Source of the DNA: Dysidea avara
Taxonomy: Eukaryota > Porifera > Demospongiae > Dictyoceratida > Dysideidae
Direction: 5' to 3'
Assembly (NCBI RefSeq): GCF_963678975.1
Contig: NC_089272.1
Span: forward strand, 1,550,001-1,614,000
Length of the DNA stretch: 64,000 nucleotides
The position numbers were made by a program, and so were the translations under genes. Position 1 is the stretch's first letter; every line of letters starts with the position of its first letter. The notes beneath the pieces are model-generated. The model ran no database searches and was not told where the DNA came from. It was given only the letters and a program-made list of their open reading frames with translations. This document shows, piece after piece, positions 23,071 through 34,927 of this stretch.

Positions 23071-23079
23071 ACACCAATA

Positions 23080-23197
23080 CAAACAGAACTTCAATTAGAT
23101 TTAATTTCTGTGTATTTGTGGCTATATCTACTATGTTGTTGATTCTGGCGTAAAGCCACAAATACACAGAAATTAAATCTAATTGAAGTTCTGTTTG
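23080..23197. repeat. Perfect 44-bp hairpin with 30-bp loop
   Basis: The arm 23,080-23,123 (starting CAAACAGAACTTCAATTAG) is exactly complementary over 44 bp to 23,154-23,197. No mismatch is visible. It abuts the third partial 139-bp unit. It could be a very young MITE-like insertion or hairpin RNA source; the sequence alone does not decide. Confidence 0.95.
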
Positions 23198-24283
23198 TAA
23201 TGGCGTGCCACAGCTCACAAGGCTTGCTCAAAAAGGCCATTATTGTTTTCTATATATACTTGTGAATGATTTAACAACAATGCTGATGATTGTAGTGAAA
23301 ACCTACAGACTGTTCGGAATAATTAGACAACTATCCCTCTATATACAAGGATGCTAACAATAAGCCTGTGAAGCAGGTAATGCTGAATGCAGAAAATAAT
23401 TCCAGGCCAGTCGGTGACTTGAGTCTGAGCTTAAGTAAATACACTGTTGGTTACAAGGAAATAATACAGTGCAGCTATAATGAATGGAATCAGTGTATTA
23501 ATTTTAAAGCTTTTGTTTGCGTGACAAGGCATTACCCACAGACCAACACTTCACTACATGTTTGCTAATGATGAAGTGTATATGTTTTAATCATTTGAAA
23601 TTTTAGCCAGGTTTTTATTATTGTAGCAAGCATGTTGTGTGTTGACTCCCTTAACTGGAGATATGCACAGATACCTATCTGTTATGTAGAAGGTCTCTAT
23701 AATGAGTTTAGAGAACCTCTCCAGAGTCTCTTCGTGATTTTCCCAAAGATCAAAGGATTTTATGCACACCATTTTCTAAATACTTAGTTTTAACAATTCC
23801 ATCACCTGAACAAATCACCCAATTTGTAAGTTAATGCATGTGGAATCACTACATGTTTCTAATCATCCACATCTCCTAGCAAAAACAAGCTCTGGGTGTG
23901 AAACTTCACAGTGAGGTTTAATAGTTACTTTACCCAAATTTATTATACCTGCTGAAACTACTACTTTTGCTTGTTCCCAAAAGGATGGTTCTCTAAAATC
24001 CAGTTACTGGCTATGTAGACTCAAAGAATGGTCAGCTCATGTTAGTAACACCTAACACTGAAGTTTTGAGTGACAAATCAACTGGAAAACTCTTACTAGC
24101 ATGTCATCTAAACACATTACCACTGCACTATTACCACAATGATGTTTGAAATGCAAAAAAATAATAATTTAAAAAAAATTATACTTAAATTAAGTATTAT
24201 TATTATTTTTACAACAAAGACAAAACATAGCAATAAGAAATAAATTAGGAAAACAAAGAAATAAATTGTTCAGTTACAATGTT
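23198..24283. other. Spacer and probable retroelement 3' UTR
   Basis: No supported gene. The right part (about 24,165-24,283), read on the minus strand, is the 3' untranslated region and AT-rich (aataat-type) tail of the retroelement fragment at 24,284-24,803. Confidence 0.45.
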
Positions 24284-24803
24284 TCAGACATAGATGCTCC
24301 ATCAACCACCCCAAATGACCACCATCTTGCCCGAGAGCCCTGAACACAAAGCAAAGTAGCACGAAGGAGTACAAAGGAGAACCTTACTTTTACCCAGCCC
24401 ATGACAACACTGTATGACTTTTCCCACCTCGCAGCCAGATGATCAGCTAGACACTTTAATAAGAAATTTGCTTCACCACCAAGTAGACCATCAACACTAA
24501 AGAAAAGTGGGGTAAAACTAGCATGGTGTGCTTAAGCTAGAGAATACTTCCTTTTTTCTCAACTTCAGTAGACCGACTGCAATATGAAGGAGCATCAGTA
24601 TCAAATACACGCACATCAAAAATAGCATCAAGTTGGGATTCCCAAACACCACGCACTCTTAAATCAACAATACAAGTTTCAGAGGTGGAGTCATCAATAG
24701 TAGATTCACAAATAATAGGCTCCTTCTGAACTTGTTTCCATACCAAAGAGGACAAATCCCCAATAGCGTCCCAACCTTCATTGTGGTGGTGTTGGGAATG
24801 CAA
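24284..24803 (-). pseudogene. Retroelement C-terminal domain fragment
   Basis: Read on the minus strand, this is the region after the reverse transcriptase in a retroelement family I know from sponge and cnidarian genomes. Upstream frame: IVDLRVRGVWESQLDAIFDV, then RVFDTDAPSY and a VEKKG block. After a one-frame slip near 24,540: HHASFTPLFFSVDGLLGGEA, then SYSVVMGWVKVR and LLRATLLCVQGSRA, ending at a stop at 24,284. The D...FDVRV spacing resembles a restriction-endonuclease-like core (inference). It is 5'-truncated, has one frameshift and is followed by an AT-rich tail. Related pieces occur at 40,915-41,860 and 62,930-63,372. Confidence 0.75.
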
Positions 24804-25265
24804 ATTGACATAAAATTAATATTCGTACACATGTACAAATATCTTGTTCAAAGGTCTTTTAGCGACTAGCTGGATACAGAGAAACTCAGTTGATACCAGC
24901 CAAACCTTGCTCTCCAGACCAACTTGTGGCTCAATGTTGTTGTTCCAACTGGATTCTATGTGACAAAACAATACATAAAACAGGTCATGATTATATGAAC
25001 AAAGCACATACTTGTTCTGCAATGACACACACTGGTAGCTGCACTGTGCATTGTCAACATTGAACTGGCACAACCTAATAGCCTTAATATAGCAAGCTGT
25101 GTATTAGAGTACAAAGTATAGAGCCATGCACTTATCCTGTACCATGTCATGTGGAATGCACATGACTAATATTATACACATAATGAACAGCACACATCAA
25201 CCCTGTATAAAACCAGCATAAACAATGATTATTAAAAATCACTTATTTTAATAGTCCCTGTTCAT
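24804..25265. other. Spacer without supported gene
   Basis: Short minus-strand frames (24,816-25,150) overlap in different phases and show nothing recognisable. Confidence 0.4.
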
Positions 25266-25471
25266 AGTTAGCTCCATGTTGCTGTAGTTGGCTCCTTGTT
25301 GCTGTAGTTGGCTCCTTGTTGTTGTAGTTGGCTCCTTGCATGTTGCTGTAGTTGGCTCCTTGTTGCTGTAGTTGGCTCCTTGTTGTTGTAGTTGGCTCCT
25401 TGCATGTTGCTGTAGTTGGCTCCTTGCATGTTGCTGTAGTTGGCTCCTTGTTGCTGTAGTTGGCTCCTTGT
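25266..25471. repeat. 20/24-bp minisatellite (GTTGCTGTAGTTGGCTCCTT)
   Basis: About ten units of GTTGCTGTAGTTGGCTCCTT, some extended by GCAT to 24 bp. On the minus strand the 20-bp unit has no stop in any frame, so the array stays open and cycles through GANYSNK, EPTTATR and SQLQQQ. This comes from repeat arithmetic, not coding. Confidence 0.95.
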
Positions 25472-26650
25472 TAGCTTGTAAATATGACCACAACATAATA
25501 GTATCAGGTGAGCACAACAGCTTACCTGTTCAAATGCCAAAGTTCCCAGCCTGATGGTGGAATACACCTACAGACTTGTCTCATACCGCAAACACACTTC
25601 ACTTTGATACTCATGACACCATGATAATTACACACATTTTTAACACACCTGTTTTCTAGTCAAACTTTCCAAAGTCTTTTGATCTTGTGAGTTCTATGCC
25701 AGTAGGAGGTATGAATTGTTATAAAACGTCATATAATGGCAGAAAAATATGCAGCTGGCTCCAAAGTTGCAGGCAGCTTAAATTTTCCGTTGTGTTATCA
25801 ACTGGAATCTCAACATGCATTTGGAACAAATAGTAGTTACAGTAACATGTACACTGTTAGATTGACAGCTTGTATTTGTTGGATGTCTACAACTCAAGGT
25901 GAATAGATCAATGTTACCAATGATGACCATTTATACTGCACAAGCAGATTGATGTGAGATTTTAGGCATGCAAGACATTCAATAACTACTGACTATTTAT
26001 TGGATAGGCAGATATTGCAATAACTTACAGGTATATACAGAGATGGAATCGTATGATAATTGAGTAGAAAATGCAACCAGTTATGTCAGTCCAGTCTTCT
26101 CTGATGGAGGCAGCAGTGGCACCACAAAATAGATAAAAAGCTATACCAAGCAATGCTGAGCTTTAAGAGCACTAGAATGTAGGCACTGTAGCTGTGGGAC
26201 ATTAGTAGATCCATCAATTTTGTTACACTTCACCGATGTTACCTAACACACTGTGATCTGTATGGTATGACACCCATTATCTAACTGTTTAGTATTATGT
26301 ATATCCTAGTGAGCTTGTATATCCTAGTGAGCTTGTATATCCTAGTAGGAGGTAAAATGTCTATAAAGGCAGGAAATATATAGCTGGCTCGAAGGATGAA
26401 TTTTGGCAATTTAAGCATTTTAGATTTGCCTTCATATGAACCCCAACACTTAAAACAAATAGCCTAATTACAGTAAAGACCTGAAAATACTGGACAACTC
26501 GTAATCATCTCCACCATTGTGTTACTATTGAAGTGCTGAGTGTTGACACATGTGTAGCTGCTCACTACAAAGTGTTCAATATCGGGAAAGGACTGTTTAA
26601 CTGTTCAGTATTATATCCAGCATGTATTGAGGTTTCAGTGATAAATGGAA

Positions 26651-26715
26651 TACTAAAAGACCAAGGCATAGACCAAGGCATAGACCAAGGCATACTTTTG
26701 CAACGCATACTTTTG
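26651..26715. repeat. 12-bp tandem repeat GACCAAGGCATA
   Basis: Three head-to-tail copies of accaaggcatag, then two copies of a related block (gcatacttttg). Short and local. Confidence 0.8.
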
Positions 26716-28189
26716 TGGGAGCAAGGAATAGACCTTTTACCACTTTTAAACAATTATAGATCACTTTAGTAAATTAATGTATTAATACTTATTAATGTTA
26801 CATTGTCTTCTCAATGGCAGATCTATAAACTGACTTAACAGGGGAGGTGGAGGTGAAACACATTCATAAACTGTGCAAAATGCATAACATGAGCTTCTAG
26901 AGGTCTGTACACACATTTCCCACAGGAACTTTTGTGTCCCCTCTACAAAATTTATTATTAACACCATTTGTACGGGGATCTACATATTTCAGCTGAAAAT
27001 AATCGATCCCCCCATCCGTTATATTATCCTTGCCCCATAGCTGTTGCATTCAACTAACCACCCAATTAAGTCTCTATATAATTATACAGAAAAGTGACAA
27101 GTGTAATACGGTATTTAGTGTCCAACTAAGTGTCTAATTGTTTGTTCCCCAACACTCCCACAGCACATATAAGAGATGAAACCATCATTGATAAATTAAT
27201 GATGCTGAATGTGGACAAAATGAAATAAGTTAAATGGCAGGTAAATCTTTGGACGCATGTGACCAAAGTGGACCACAACATAAAGGGTGGACTCAGCCAA
27301 CCATATGACCACTATCACATACAATGACTCATGACTAGTTGGACAAGGTTTTCAATGTTTACTATGTAATGAATCATTGGTTGAAACTAAGCCATGATGA
27401 TGTAAGTGTGCTCAAGTCAATTTCTATGTCTATACACACACCAAACTGAAGGATACCCGTACCATGCCATATGAATTACTACAGTGACTTTTGCAAAAAT
27501 GGTCCAAGAATCTATTTTCACCTGTAATTTTACTGGCAAGCAGTACTATACCATATGTATTGTAGTGTTAAGCATTGAGAAGTTGTCAGAACTGTGGGGC
27601 AGATCTTTTTCTATATATGTGAACTTTGCAGAAAGCCGCACACACAAAAAAACATTTCAGTATAGTAGAAACTCTATTGTTAACTTGGAATATATCTACT
27701 GAAATATTTGTATATCTTGTTACTCAGCCAAGATGGATAGGCAGATACACAAAGGACATATGCAAGAAATTAATTATTGTAGAAATATTAGCAAATTTAC
27801 ACTTTTCAGTTGTAAAACCAATTGGTGATTGGTACATGTACTTTACAGAGATGGAATCTTAAGCCCTTATGGCAACTGAGTAGAAAATGCACCAAAACTA
27901 TGTCAGTCCTGTCGTCTCTGATATGTTCATCAGGAAGCAGCAGCACGGGACCACAAAATAGATAAGAGAGGCTATAGCAAGCAAAGCACATCATTAAGAG
28001 CACTAGAATGTAGGTACTGTAGCTGTGGGACATTAGCAGATCCATCAATCTTACTAACACACTGTGATCTGTATTTACCATTACTACTCATTGATACAGT
28101 AAAGAGTTGTAAATAATTGAAATATATCAGAGTTGTAGCAATACAAATTTTGTCTATCAATTGTAGGTTACTGCAAATTAGATATCAAG

Positions 28190-28625
28190 GTGCATTGTCC
28201 TGGCAACTCCATCCCTCTGTTAATGAAGGAAGCCAAGACCAGGGGCACACAGTATCCCATGCTGCATGGGATTACTCAGGATGCTGGCTCTTTTTGCCTG
28301 GATATACCTGAACCTCCTGGCCACAGTGATTTCATTCAAATGAAGGCCTAGCCCCACCTGGTACACTTGATAAGAGGTTTGGACTGACAAAGGACATGCC
28401 AAACACCATTAAGATGATGAGGGCTAAGTTCATTTCCCTTGAAGAGTTTAGTCTTAATGTCAGCCCATGCAGATAGCTACAATGGGTACCAGGTGAAGGT
28501 GGTGTTTAATAACACCATGCAGGGACACTCTGCACAGATGTTTTCAGATTGCACAGAAGGTGGCCTAAAGCATGGAAATGCTGGAGCTGTACATGAAGAG
28601 CCAAAGTCAAAGAAATATGCCTGAA
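28190..28625 (+). pseudogene. Frame-shifted coding-like remnant, unrecognised
   Basis: Three successive frames read like ordinary protein. First HCPGNSIPLLMKEAKTRGTQ, then PMLHGITQDAGSFCLDIPEP and PGHSDFIQMKA. Next DKRFGLTKDMPNTIKMMRAK and FISLEEFSLNVS. Then YNGYQVKVVFNNTMQGHSAQ and EGGLKHGNAGAVHEEPKSKK to a stop. Composition and lack of low complexity suggest a decayed gene or transposon ORF with at least two frameshifts. I do not recognise the family. Confidence 0.4.
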
Positions 28626-29985
28626 AGATACCAATTTTAAGGTACAACATGTTCTTATCAGAGGAACATGAAAACACTAGCCTCACAATGCAAGGATCCA
28701 AGTATGCTCATAAAAAATAAGTGTACATTACTGCTCACGTGCATTGTATGATGGACAGAGCAAGAAAGAGAAAATGCAAAACACATTAGTAAAGTCCACT
28801 TTAATAACAGTCATGACACAACAGTGGACATGATCATGGTAAAGATTTTGCTAGTCAATAGCTTAAAAGTTTTGTAGTCACTCACTGCAAAGGGGGAAAG
28901 GACCTTTTAACTGCTCAGTATTATATGCAGTATGTATTGAGGTTTCAGTGATAAATACAAAATGTATTACCATTAACACAACTGTTCCCTTGTCAAACTT
29001 CCCAAGTCTAGTGAACTTGTGAGTTCTAGCTAGTAGGAGGTATGAATTGTAAAATGTCTATTAAGGCAGGAAAATGTTATAGTTGGTTGTTCCAAGGATG
29101 TGGTTATGGCAATGTAAGAAGTTTAGATTTGTCCTTATGTTACCAACTGGAACCTCACCACTTAGAACAAATAGCAGTAAGTGGCTGAAGCAGACTATAA
29201 ATCCTTGCTTGTCAAATTGCATGTCACAGAAAAGACCGACATACTCTAATAGAACAGTCAGCTCCCTATGATTGCAGATCAGCTTGTAGATGTAGTAAAA
29301 GCCATTATCTAATATTGTATATATTACTTTGCAATTATTAGATAGTTACACTGAATACCAGGTGGAGGCACTCCGGTCTTGAAGGAACTCCAGGTCACGC
29401 AAGGAATATGTAGATAATTTGAAGTCTGGTTACTGTAAGGGTCAAGGAAGTAGATTGAAAACTAGTTATATACATATATTATTGTCCTCTATTAGGCAGG
29501 CGAAAACCCATGGAGTTGACATTGTTCACAACCAAGATAAGCGGATGTGACAGCAGAAATAAGGGGAGTGGAGGACACTGTACACCCCCTGTAGCTGTGG
29601 AACATTAGCAGATCCATCAATGTTACACAGTTTTGTTACACTTCACCTATGTTATCTAATATGGTTAAGATCAAGTCAGAAGTCATGTAAACCATATATG
29701 GGCAAGAACTCGCTACTCATGTCTTTAAGTTGTCAGAACACACTGTGATCTGTATGTATCGACCATCGCTATCATTGATACAGTAAAGAACTCTAACATA
29801 TCAGAGTTGCTGCTGTATGAATTATTACCGGATTTAGCCCATAGATCCAGAACCTGCAACAATTATGCATTGATGCTATTTGCACCTGTAAAATTAAACT
29901 ACTTTTACTGGCAAAATCTTTACCATGATCATGTCCACCATTGTGTTACTACTCTTCATCACTGTTTGTTACAGTGGACTGTTTG

Positions 29986-30175
29986 CAAATGGGTAGCCAT
30001 GCACTGCAAAGTGTTAAGCAAACAATTCTCAATCAGAAGAATGTGACAAGTTGATAGCTCAAACAGGGGAAGAGTCAGAAGATCTTGACAACAAAAAGGT
30101 TCAACTGTAGAAAAAACGAAGTTTCAGTTTACAAAACAAATCTGGCTGCAGCACCAACAGGTATAAATGCTTTAA
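29986..30175 (+). pseudogene. Second copy of the 2.4-kb exon remnant
   Basis: The frame fragments VLSKQF, CDKLIAQTGEESEDLDNKK and KRFNCRKNEVSVYKTNLAAA parallel VLSRQFQSDELEKY and KRFNCRESNVPVYK at 2,440-2,640. It ends at ACAG|GTATAA, a plausible donor. Frameshifts separate the pieces. Confidence 0.3.
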
Positions 30176-30347
30176 GTCTGGTATGAAATATATCACAAGA
30201 TGTCATGGAATAAACAAATACACCAATCAAAAACAAAACAAACCATTAGCACAAATATTTGTAGTTTAAACAAATAGTACGTATAAACTACATAATGAAC
30301 CAAATGGTGTTAATGTAAACTTGCTTTTAATTTGCCAGTACACTTAG

Positions 30348-30402
30348 GTGTGGCTACTATTCAAGGTGTGGCTACTATTCAAGGTGTGGAAGCTAATCAA
30401 GG
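30348..30402. repeat. 18-bp tandem repeat (3 copies)
   Basis: GTGTGGCTACTATTCAAG occurs twice and a third unit is diverged (gtgtggaagctaatcaag). Confidence 0.85.
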
Positions 30403-31282
30403 AAACATGGTATCTTCATCTCATTTCAAAGTGTTCTTTCTGAAACTGTAGATTTTGATCCATCTGCCCCCACTACATTGTGGGATCAACAGTTGATAGA
30501 AATGACCACTGATGACAAAGAGTGTGTTGATTGAAAAAGTGTTGCATGTATGGTTGTATTATTGTTCTTTAGCTGCATAGACATGACCAGTAGTATAACT
30601 GTCCACAAAAAAACAAAAAAACCTTACTCAGACAGCACGACTGATACATGTGACATCAACAAGCTTCCAAAATAATAAACCAATCTGTATACTGCTTGCA
30701 TGTGTAATAATGTACTGAGGGCTGTTAAAACAATCTACAATAGGAGGAGTTCAAGATTGTACTCAATTGTCATGTTGACATGAAAACTGAAGTGTACTTG
30801 AGGAGCATCGTGGGTTAATTGAGACTTGACATTATGACAAACACTTCTTGAATGGAGTGATCCGCAAGGTGAACTTGGAATTGTATTTCATTAATCAGGT
30901 GTTTAAGTGTTGAACGAGAAGGCTGTAAAATTAAACACATACTGGCAAAATCTTTACGGTGTGATAATGTCCACCATTCATTCACAGGACCAACATTGTA
31001 CATTCACCCATGTATGTACAATGTTGAAGGACTTCTCAAGATGGAAGTATGCATGATTCATACTGACAAGGAATCCACATGTATTCACACATAAAAGCCA
31101 CTCATCATGGAAATATTTGACACAAGACAAAGAAACGATTGATGTATACAGCAGATGGAAACTATGTAAGTACAACAACTTGAATTTATATAGTTTGATA
31201 AAGGACAATCAATGATGATTTGTGTACTGTTTGTAGAAGATGTTTAATGTACATCATCACTTTGTTATTATTGTTATTGTTT

Positions 31283-31339
31283 ATCAACAAGGCTGGCCAC
31301 AAATCAACTATCAACAAGGCTGGCCACAAATCAACTATC
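31283..31339. repeat. 27-bp tandem duplication
   Basis: The block atcaacaaggctggccacaa plus atcaact is present twice with no differences, so the duplication is recent. Confidence 0.9.
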
Positions 31340-32550
31340 AAGATTATGTGTAATATAATCTTTACAATAGTTGATGATGGGACCTTGTTAGTTAATATAC
31401 TATACTTGATTGGGTGAGTGTGGTAGGCCACATGTCAACACTCAAGATTACATCACCTTGAGGGTTGAAACAGTGGGACCACTATCACATACAATTGGAT
31501 AAGGCACAAGTAAATGATTAGGAAAATGGATGAAGATGATTTTACACAATGCAATACACTTAATATACAAAGTAACTCAAAGGTAGTGAGGGAAGGTGTA
31601 GCCAAATGATACCATATTTACCATGAACGTATTCCTGCCAAGATATAGATGGAGCAGAAAATGATTTGAATCCAAACACTGATTTCAATCCCTATAGACT
31701 GTCAAGCCTTGCTGACACTACAAACTTGCATAGATATATAGACATGTAACTTATGTAAGATGAATTATATGAACTAATACAGTAAAGCACCATTGTGCAT
31801 TATAATAAATGCAATGCAACCATCTTCAGATGTGATCAACCATGTTTACAGCATACAAGGAGAGGAACAAGCCAGTATTGATTTTACATACATACAGCAC
31901 ATAACATGACAATATATCACAATCTTTTTAACAGTGGCAAATATCTCCAGCCCAGAGAGACTGTTCTTATAAGTCTCTAACAGATTACTACATGTATCTG
32001 GCAGGCTTGAAGAGAATAATTTCAACTGATAATAGTGCTTTACTCTAGAAGCATATTGTTACGTGCACCAGATTTACACAACAAAATCATTATATAATAT
32101 AGAGATCTTGGAGGAGGCAGTCAAGGACTTGTTCTACTGCATACCAAATTTATTGACGCTGACTTGAAACAGCTAGTTGTTCAATAGTTCACTGGCACTG
32201 CACAACATTTAACTTGTAAGCACAGACATAACAGAACATGTCATATATACACACATAATTAGACACAAACAAATACAAAACAAAAACAATATTTTGTGAA
32301 AGGTTTAATTATTCCACAGTAATCAGTCTTCCATGATTTACTCATAATATACCGGTAAGACTTCAGAGAAGTTTAAACATTTTCAGACTGATGAGTAACC
32401 AGGCAAATTTGCCACTTACAGTACACAATGCCACGTTACTTGCTTTATTGAAATACCAGATTATAATAATGATCAGTTGATGACATAATTTATATTATGT
32501 GTACTTCATTCATTTTACTAGTGTAACTATCATATACTGTTATGTTGTTC
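31340..32550. other. Spacer without supported gene
   Basis: AT-rich DNA without recognisable frames or termini. Confidence 0.4.
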
Positions 32551-32555
32551 AACAG

Positions 32556-33090
32556 ATGATTAATGTAAATCCTTTGGTGTTAGAAGAGTTTATGAATGGA
32601 AAGTCAGTAGATAACAATAACATCTTAAGGAAAATGGAGGAAGCATTAGGTATGTAGTACTTAATAGATCATGCACTAGTTATATATGCCTAAACCAAAA
32701 TGACTGAGACAAAGCAATTATCATATACTCTACCTCAGATCAGATTGAAGTAAATATTTCATAGACTACTGTAAAATATGCCACTTTGATTTTTCTTATA
32801 GCTATATGACTGCTCTTAAAATACAAGTGTCTTGTTTCACTATATTAACTACTGATGTATATCCCATAGGTGTGTACTTCAGAGGATCACAACTTGGTCA
32901 ACAATTGTCTAGCACAAGCCAGAGAACTACCTGTTTATTTGAACTCCGTCAATTAGCAGCCAGTCAATTATATAATTTTTTTTGCAATAAAACATTTAAG
33001 AAACCTGCAGGTTCTTTAACAAATATTTTTATATATTGGAGGGCGCCTGGACTTGGTGGACTGGTACAGTGGAATACCAGTAGACTGTAG
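32556..33090 (+). CDS. Candidate two-exon gene segment, unrecognised
   Basis: A first segment (32,556-32,650) is flanked by an acceptor-like ttgttcaacag and a donor GTATGT. It reads MINVNPLVLEEFMNGKSVDN then NNILRKMEEAL, helix-like and free of low complexity. A second segment opens after tatatcccatag near 32,870 and reads VYFRGSQLGQQLSSTSQRTT, then CLFELRQLAASQLYNFFCNK, to a stop at 33,090. The two join in phase through a Gly codon. Family unknown. The second segment may instead be chance, so confidence is low. Confidence 0.3.
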
Positions 33091-33947
33091 CCATGGACTC
33101 GATGGACTCCAATGCTGCCAGGATTCTACGCAGCACCATACATATTAATGGCGGCACCAGCAGAAGTCAGCATAACGCCAACGAATAGTCTGGCATAGCT
33201 GGCTGCTGGAGATAATTTAGCAGCAATGTATGCACATGCACACATTACAGAAAGCCTGCAATAATAATTTTAACACATGCACAAACTATAATAATAAATT
33301 TCATGGATTTCCAAGCTAACCCCATATTATGTGGTAATATATGCTGGTCTAACTATTTTACAGATAAATTTTTTGCTGTCTTTGCCAAGTTTCCTCCTTG
33401 AAATATTTAGGCTACGGCCTTGACAGTCTATCATGCAGCTTACACAATAACTTGAATGACAATTCATATAAAAAAGCTTACAAGTACCAATTACTGACAA
33501 GTATCAATCCATGAGTAGAAGCTTGTGTATTAAAAATGCATTCACAATAGTAATAGTTAAGTAATAGGTAAAATGGTATAATCAAATTCTGCATACTGCC
33601 GTTCATGCAATTGTTTCAACATCATATTCCATGATGCTACTAAAGGCAACTATTAACAGCTTTATTCGTGACCCGCTGAACAAAAACCGGCTGTTTTCAT
33701 ACATTCCTTGAATTCCATTTTATTGCTTCTCTGTTATCTATAGTAACAAAAGAGTGATGACTAGTGTTGCAGTTATAGCCCTACATAGTTGGAACAGGAA
33801 TAAACTCAATTTGTACAGCAACAATATGGCAAATAAATTACAGGCACTTATTTAATCTATCATAACTCATGACTGAAACAAGCTACGAAGATGGCTGTTG
33901 TTATCGTGAAATGATTGGATGAATATCACACACACAAACACATGCGG
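33091..33947. other. Spacer without supported gene
   Basis: No repeat terminus or meaningful frame seen until the target duplication of the next hAT MITE. Confidence 0.4.
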
Positions 33948-33955
33948 TCACACAC

Positions 33956-34371
33956 TAGGGCTGAGCGATACTGCCATTTTAGTATCACGATCAATACTGA
34001 AGCCACTATTCACGATACTGAATAGTTCATGAATAAGTCAATCATAGCTGCTGCTACATACTGTATTGCTCAGCATTCCTGCAAGAAGTCCTTATAGGTG
34101 ATAGCAAACTAGCCACTATCATTCTTGTCTACAGTAACAGTTATTGTAACACATGTTTTGAGGTTATGTTGTGGTGTTCACACCTCTCTGCAGGGGAAAC
34201 CAGGTGGGTGGACTTTATCACTTACAAGGATTCTTAGCCTAGTACTGCATAACAAATGGATTTTTAGTGACAGTAATGTGCAGGCATGGTATCATGATAG
34301 TTAATAACAAAATATCACGATATCGATACTTTCAAAATATCGTGATGTATCGTTAAAACTACTCAGCCCTA
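33956..34371. mobile_element. hAT MITE (TAGGGCTGAG ends) with 8-bp TSD
   Basis: The ends are TAGGGCTGAGCGATAC and its partner ...ACTACTCAGCCCTA. The exact 8-bp duplication TCACACAC lies at 33,948-33,955 and 34,372-34,379. The interior repeats AT-rich ATCACGATA/TATCGTGAT motifs near both ends, typical subterminal repeats of hAT elements. It is 416 bp and non-coding. Confidence 0.9.
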
Positions 34372-34379
34372 TCACACAC

Positions 34380-34927
34380 GCACGCACACACTGTCACTCG
34401 CGCACATGGCCACATGTGCACACACACACATAAATGCACACACATGCTTATTAAAATGTACACAAACAGGCCACAACATCATGCTTGTAATTGACCCACA
34501 AAATCAGAAATGTAAATGACACTATATTACAACAAGGATAGCAAACTTATCGTCTCATGACAGTCAAAGCATGCCACAACAAGTGCTTGGTCTTTTCCTT
34601 CTTTGGAAGACTGCATTCATGTATAGAATATTGATAAAATCGCTCAACCAGTAATGATACATGCAAGTGTAATAAAATGTTTGTCCTGAGCTCGCTTAGT
34701 CATCTGACCACTAGGTCCTCTCTGTTACTCACATTGTCCTACTTTCCAGGTCAAATCTACATGACTGCATAAAGAACATTGACTACTATGACTTCCTACA
34801 CTGTACCTAAATCACACAATAGGCCACTTGTCAACAAGTGAGGCATGCACTCCATGGAAGTTTCTTGGTAGCATGACTCACAATCACAATAGTGACCTTG
34901 TACAAGTTATCATAAGGTGTGTGCTTA
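34380..34927. other. CA-rich then unique spacer
   Basis: Starts with irregular CA/GCAC-rich DNA (about 34,372-34,450), then unique sequence with no supported gene. Confidence 0.4.

Larger units (their letters stand above)
25650..31100. repeat. Decayed segmental-duplication array
   Basis: Three recurring blocks appear. Block X (cttgtgagttct, aggaggtatgaattg, ending gaacaaatag) lies at about 25,663-25,850, 26,300-26,470 and 28,983-29,185. Block Y (acagagatggaatc, gtaggtactgtagctgtggg, cacactgtgatctgta) lies at about 26,037-26,265, 27,844-28,075 and partly 29,586-29,760. Block Z (accattgtgttactac, ctgctcagtattatat, ttgaggtttcagtgataaat) lies at about 26,505-26,650, partly 28,860-28,960 and 29,925-30,010. 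The order suggests diverged tandem copies of a roughly 2-kb unit. Scraps read like protein, for example GNVRSLDLSLCYQLEPHHLE, but none is intact. Confidence 0.6.
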
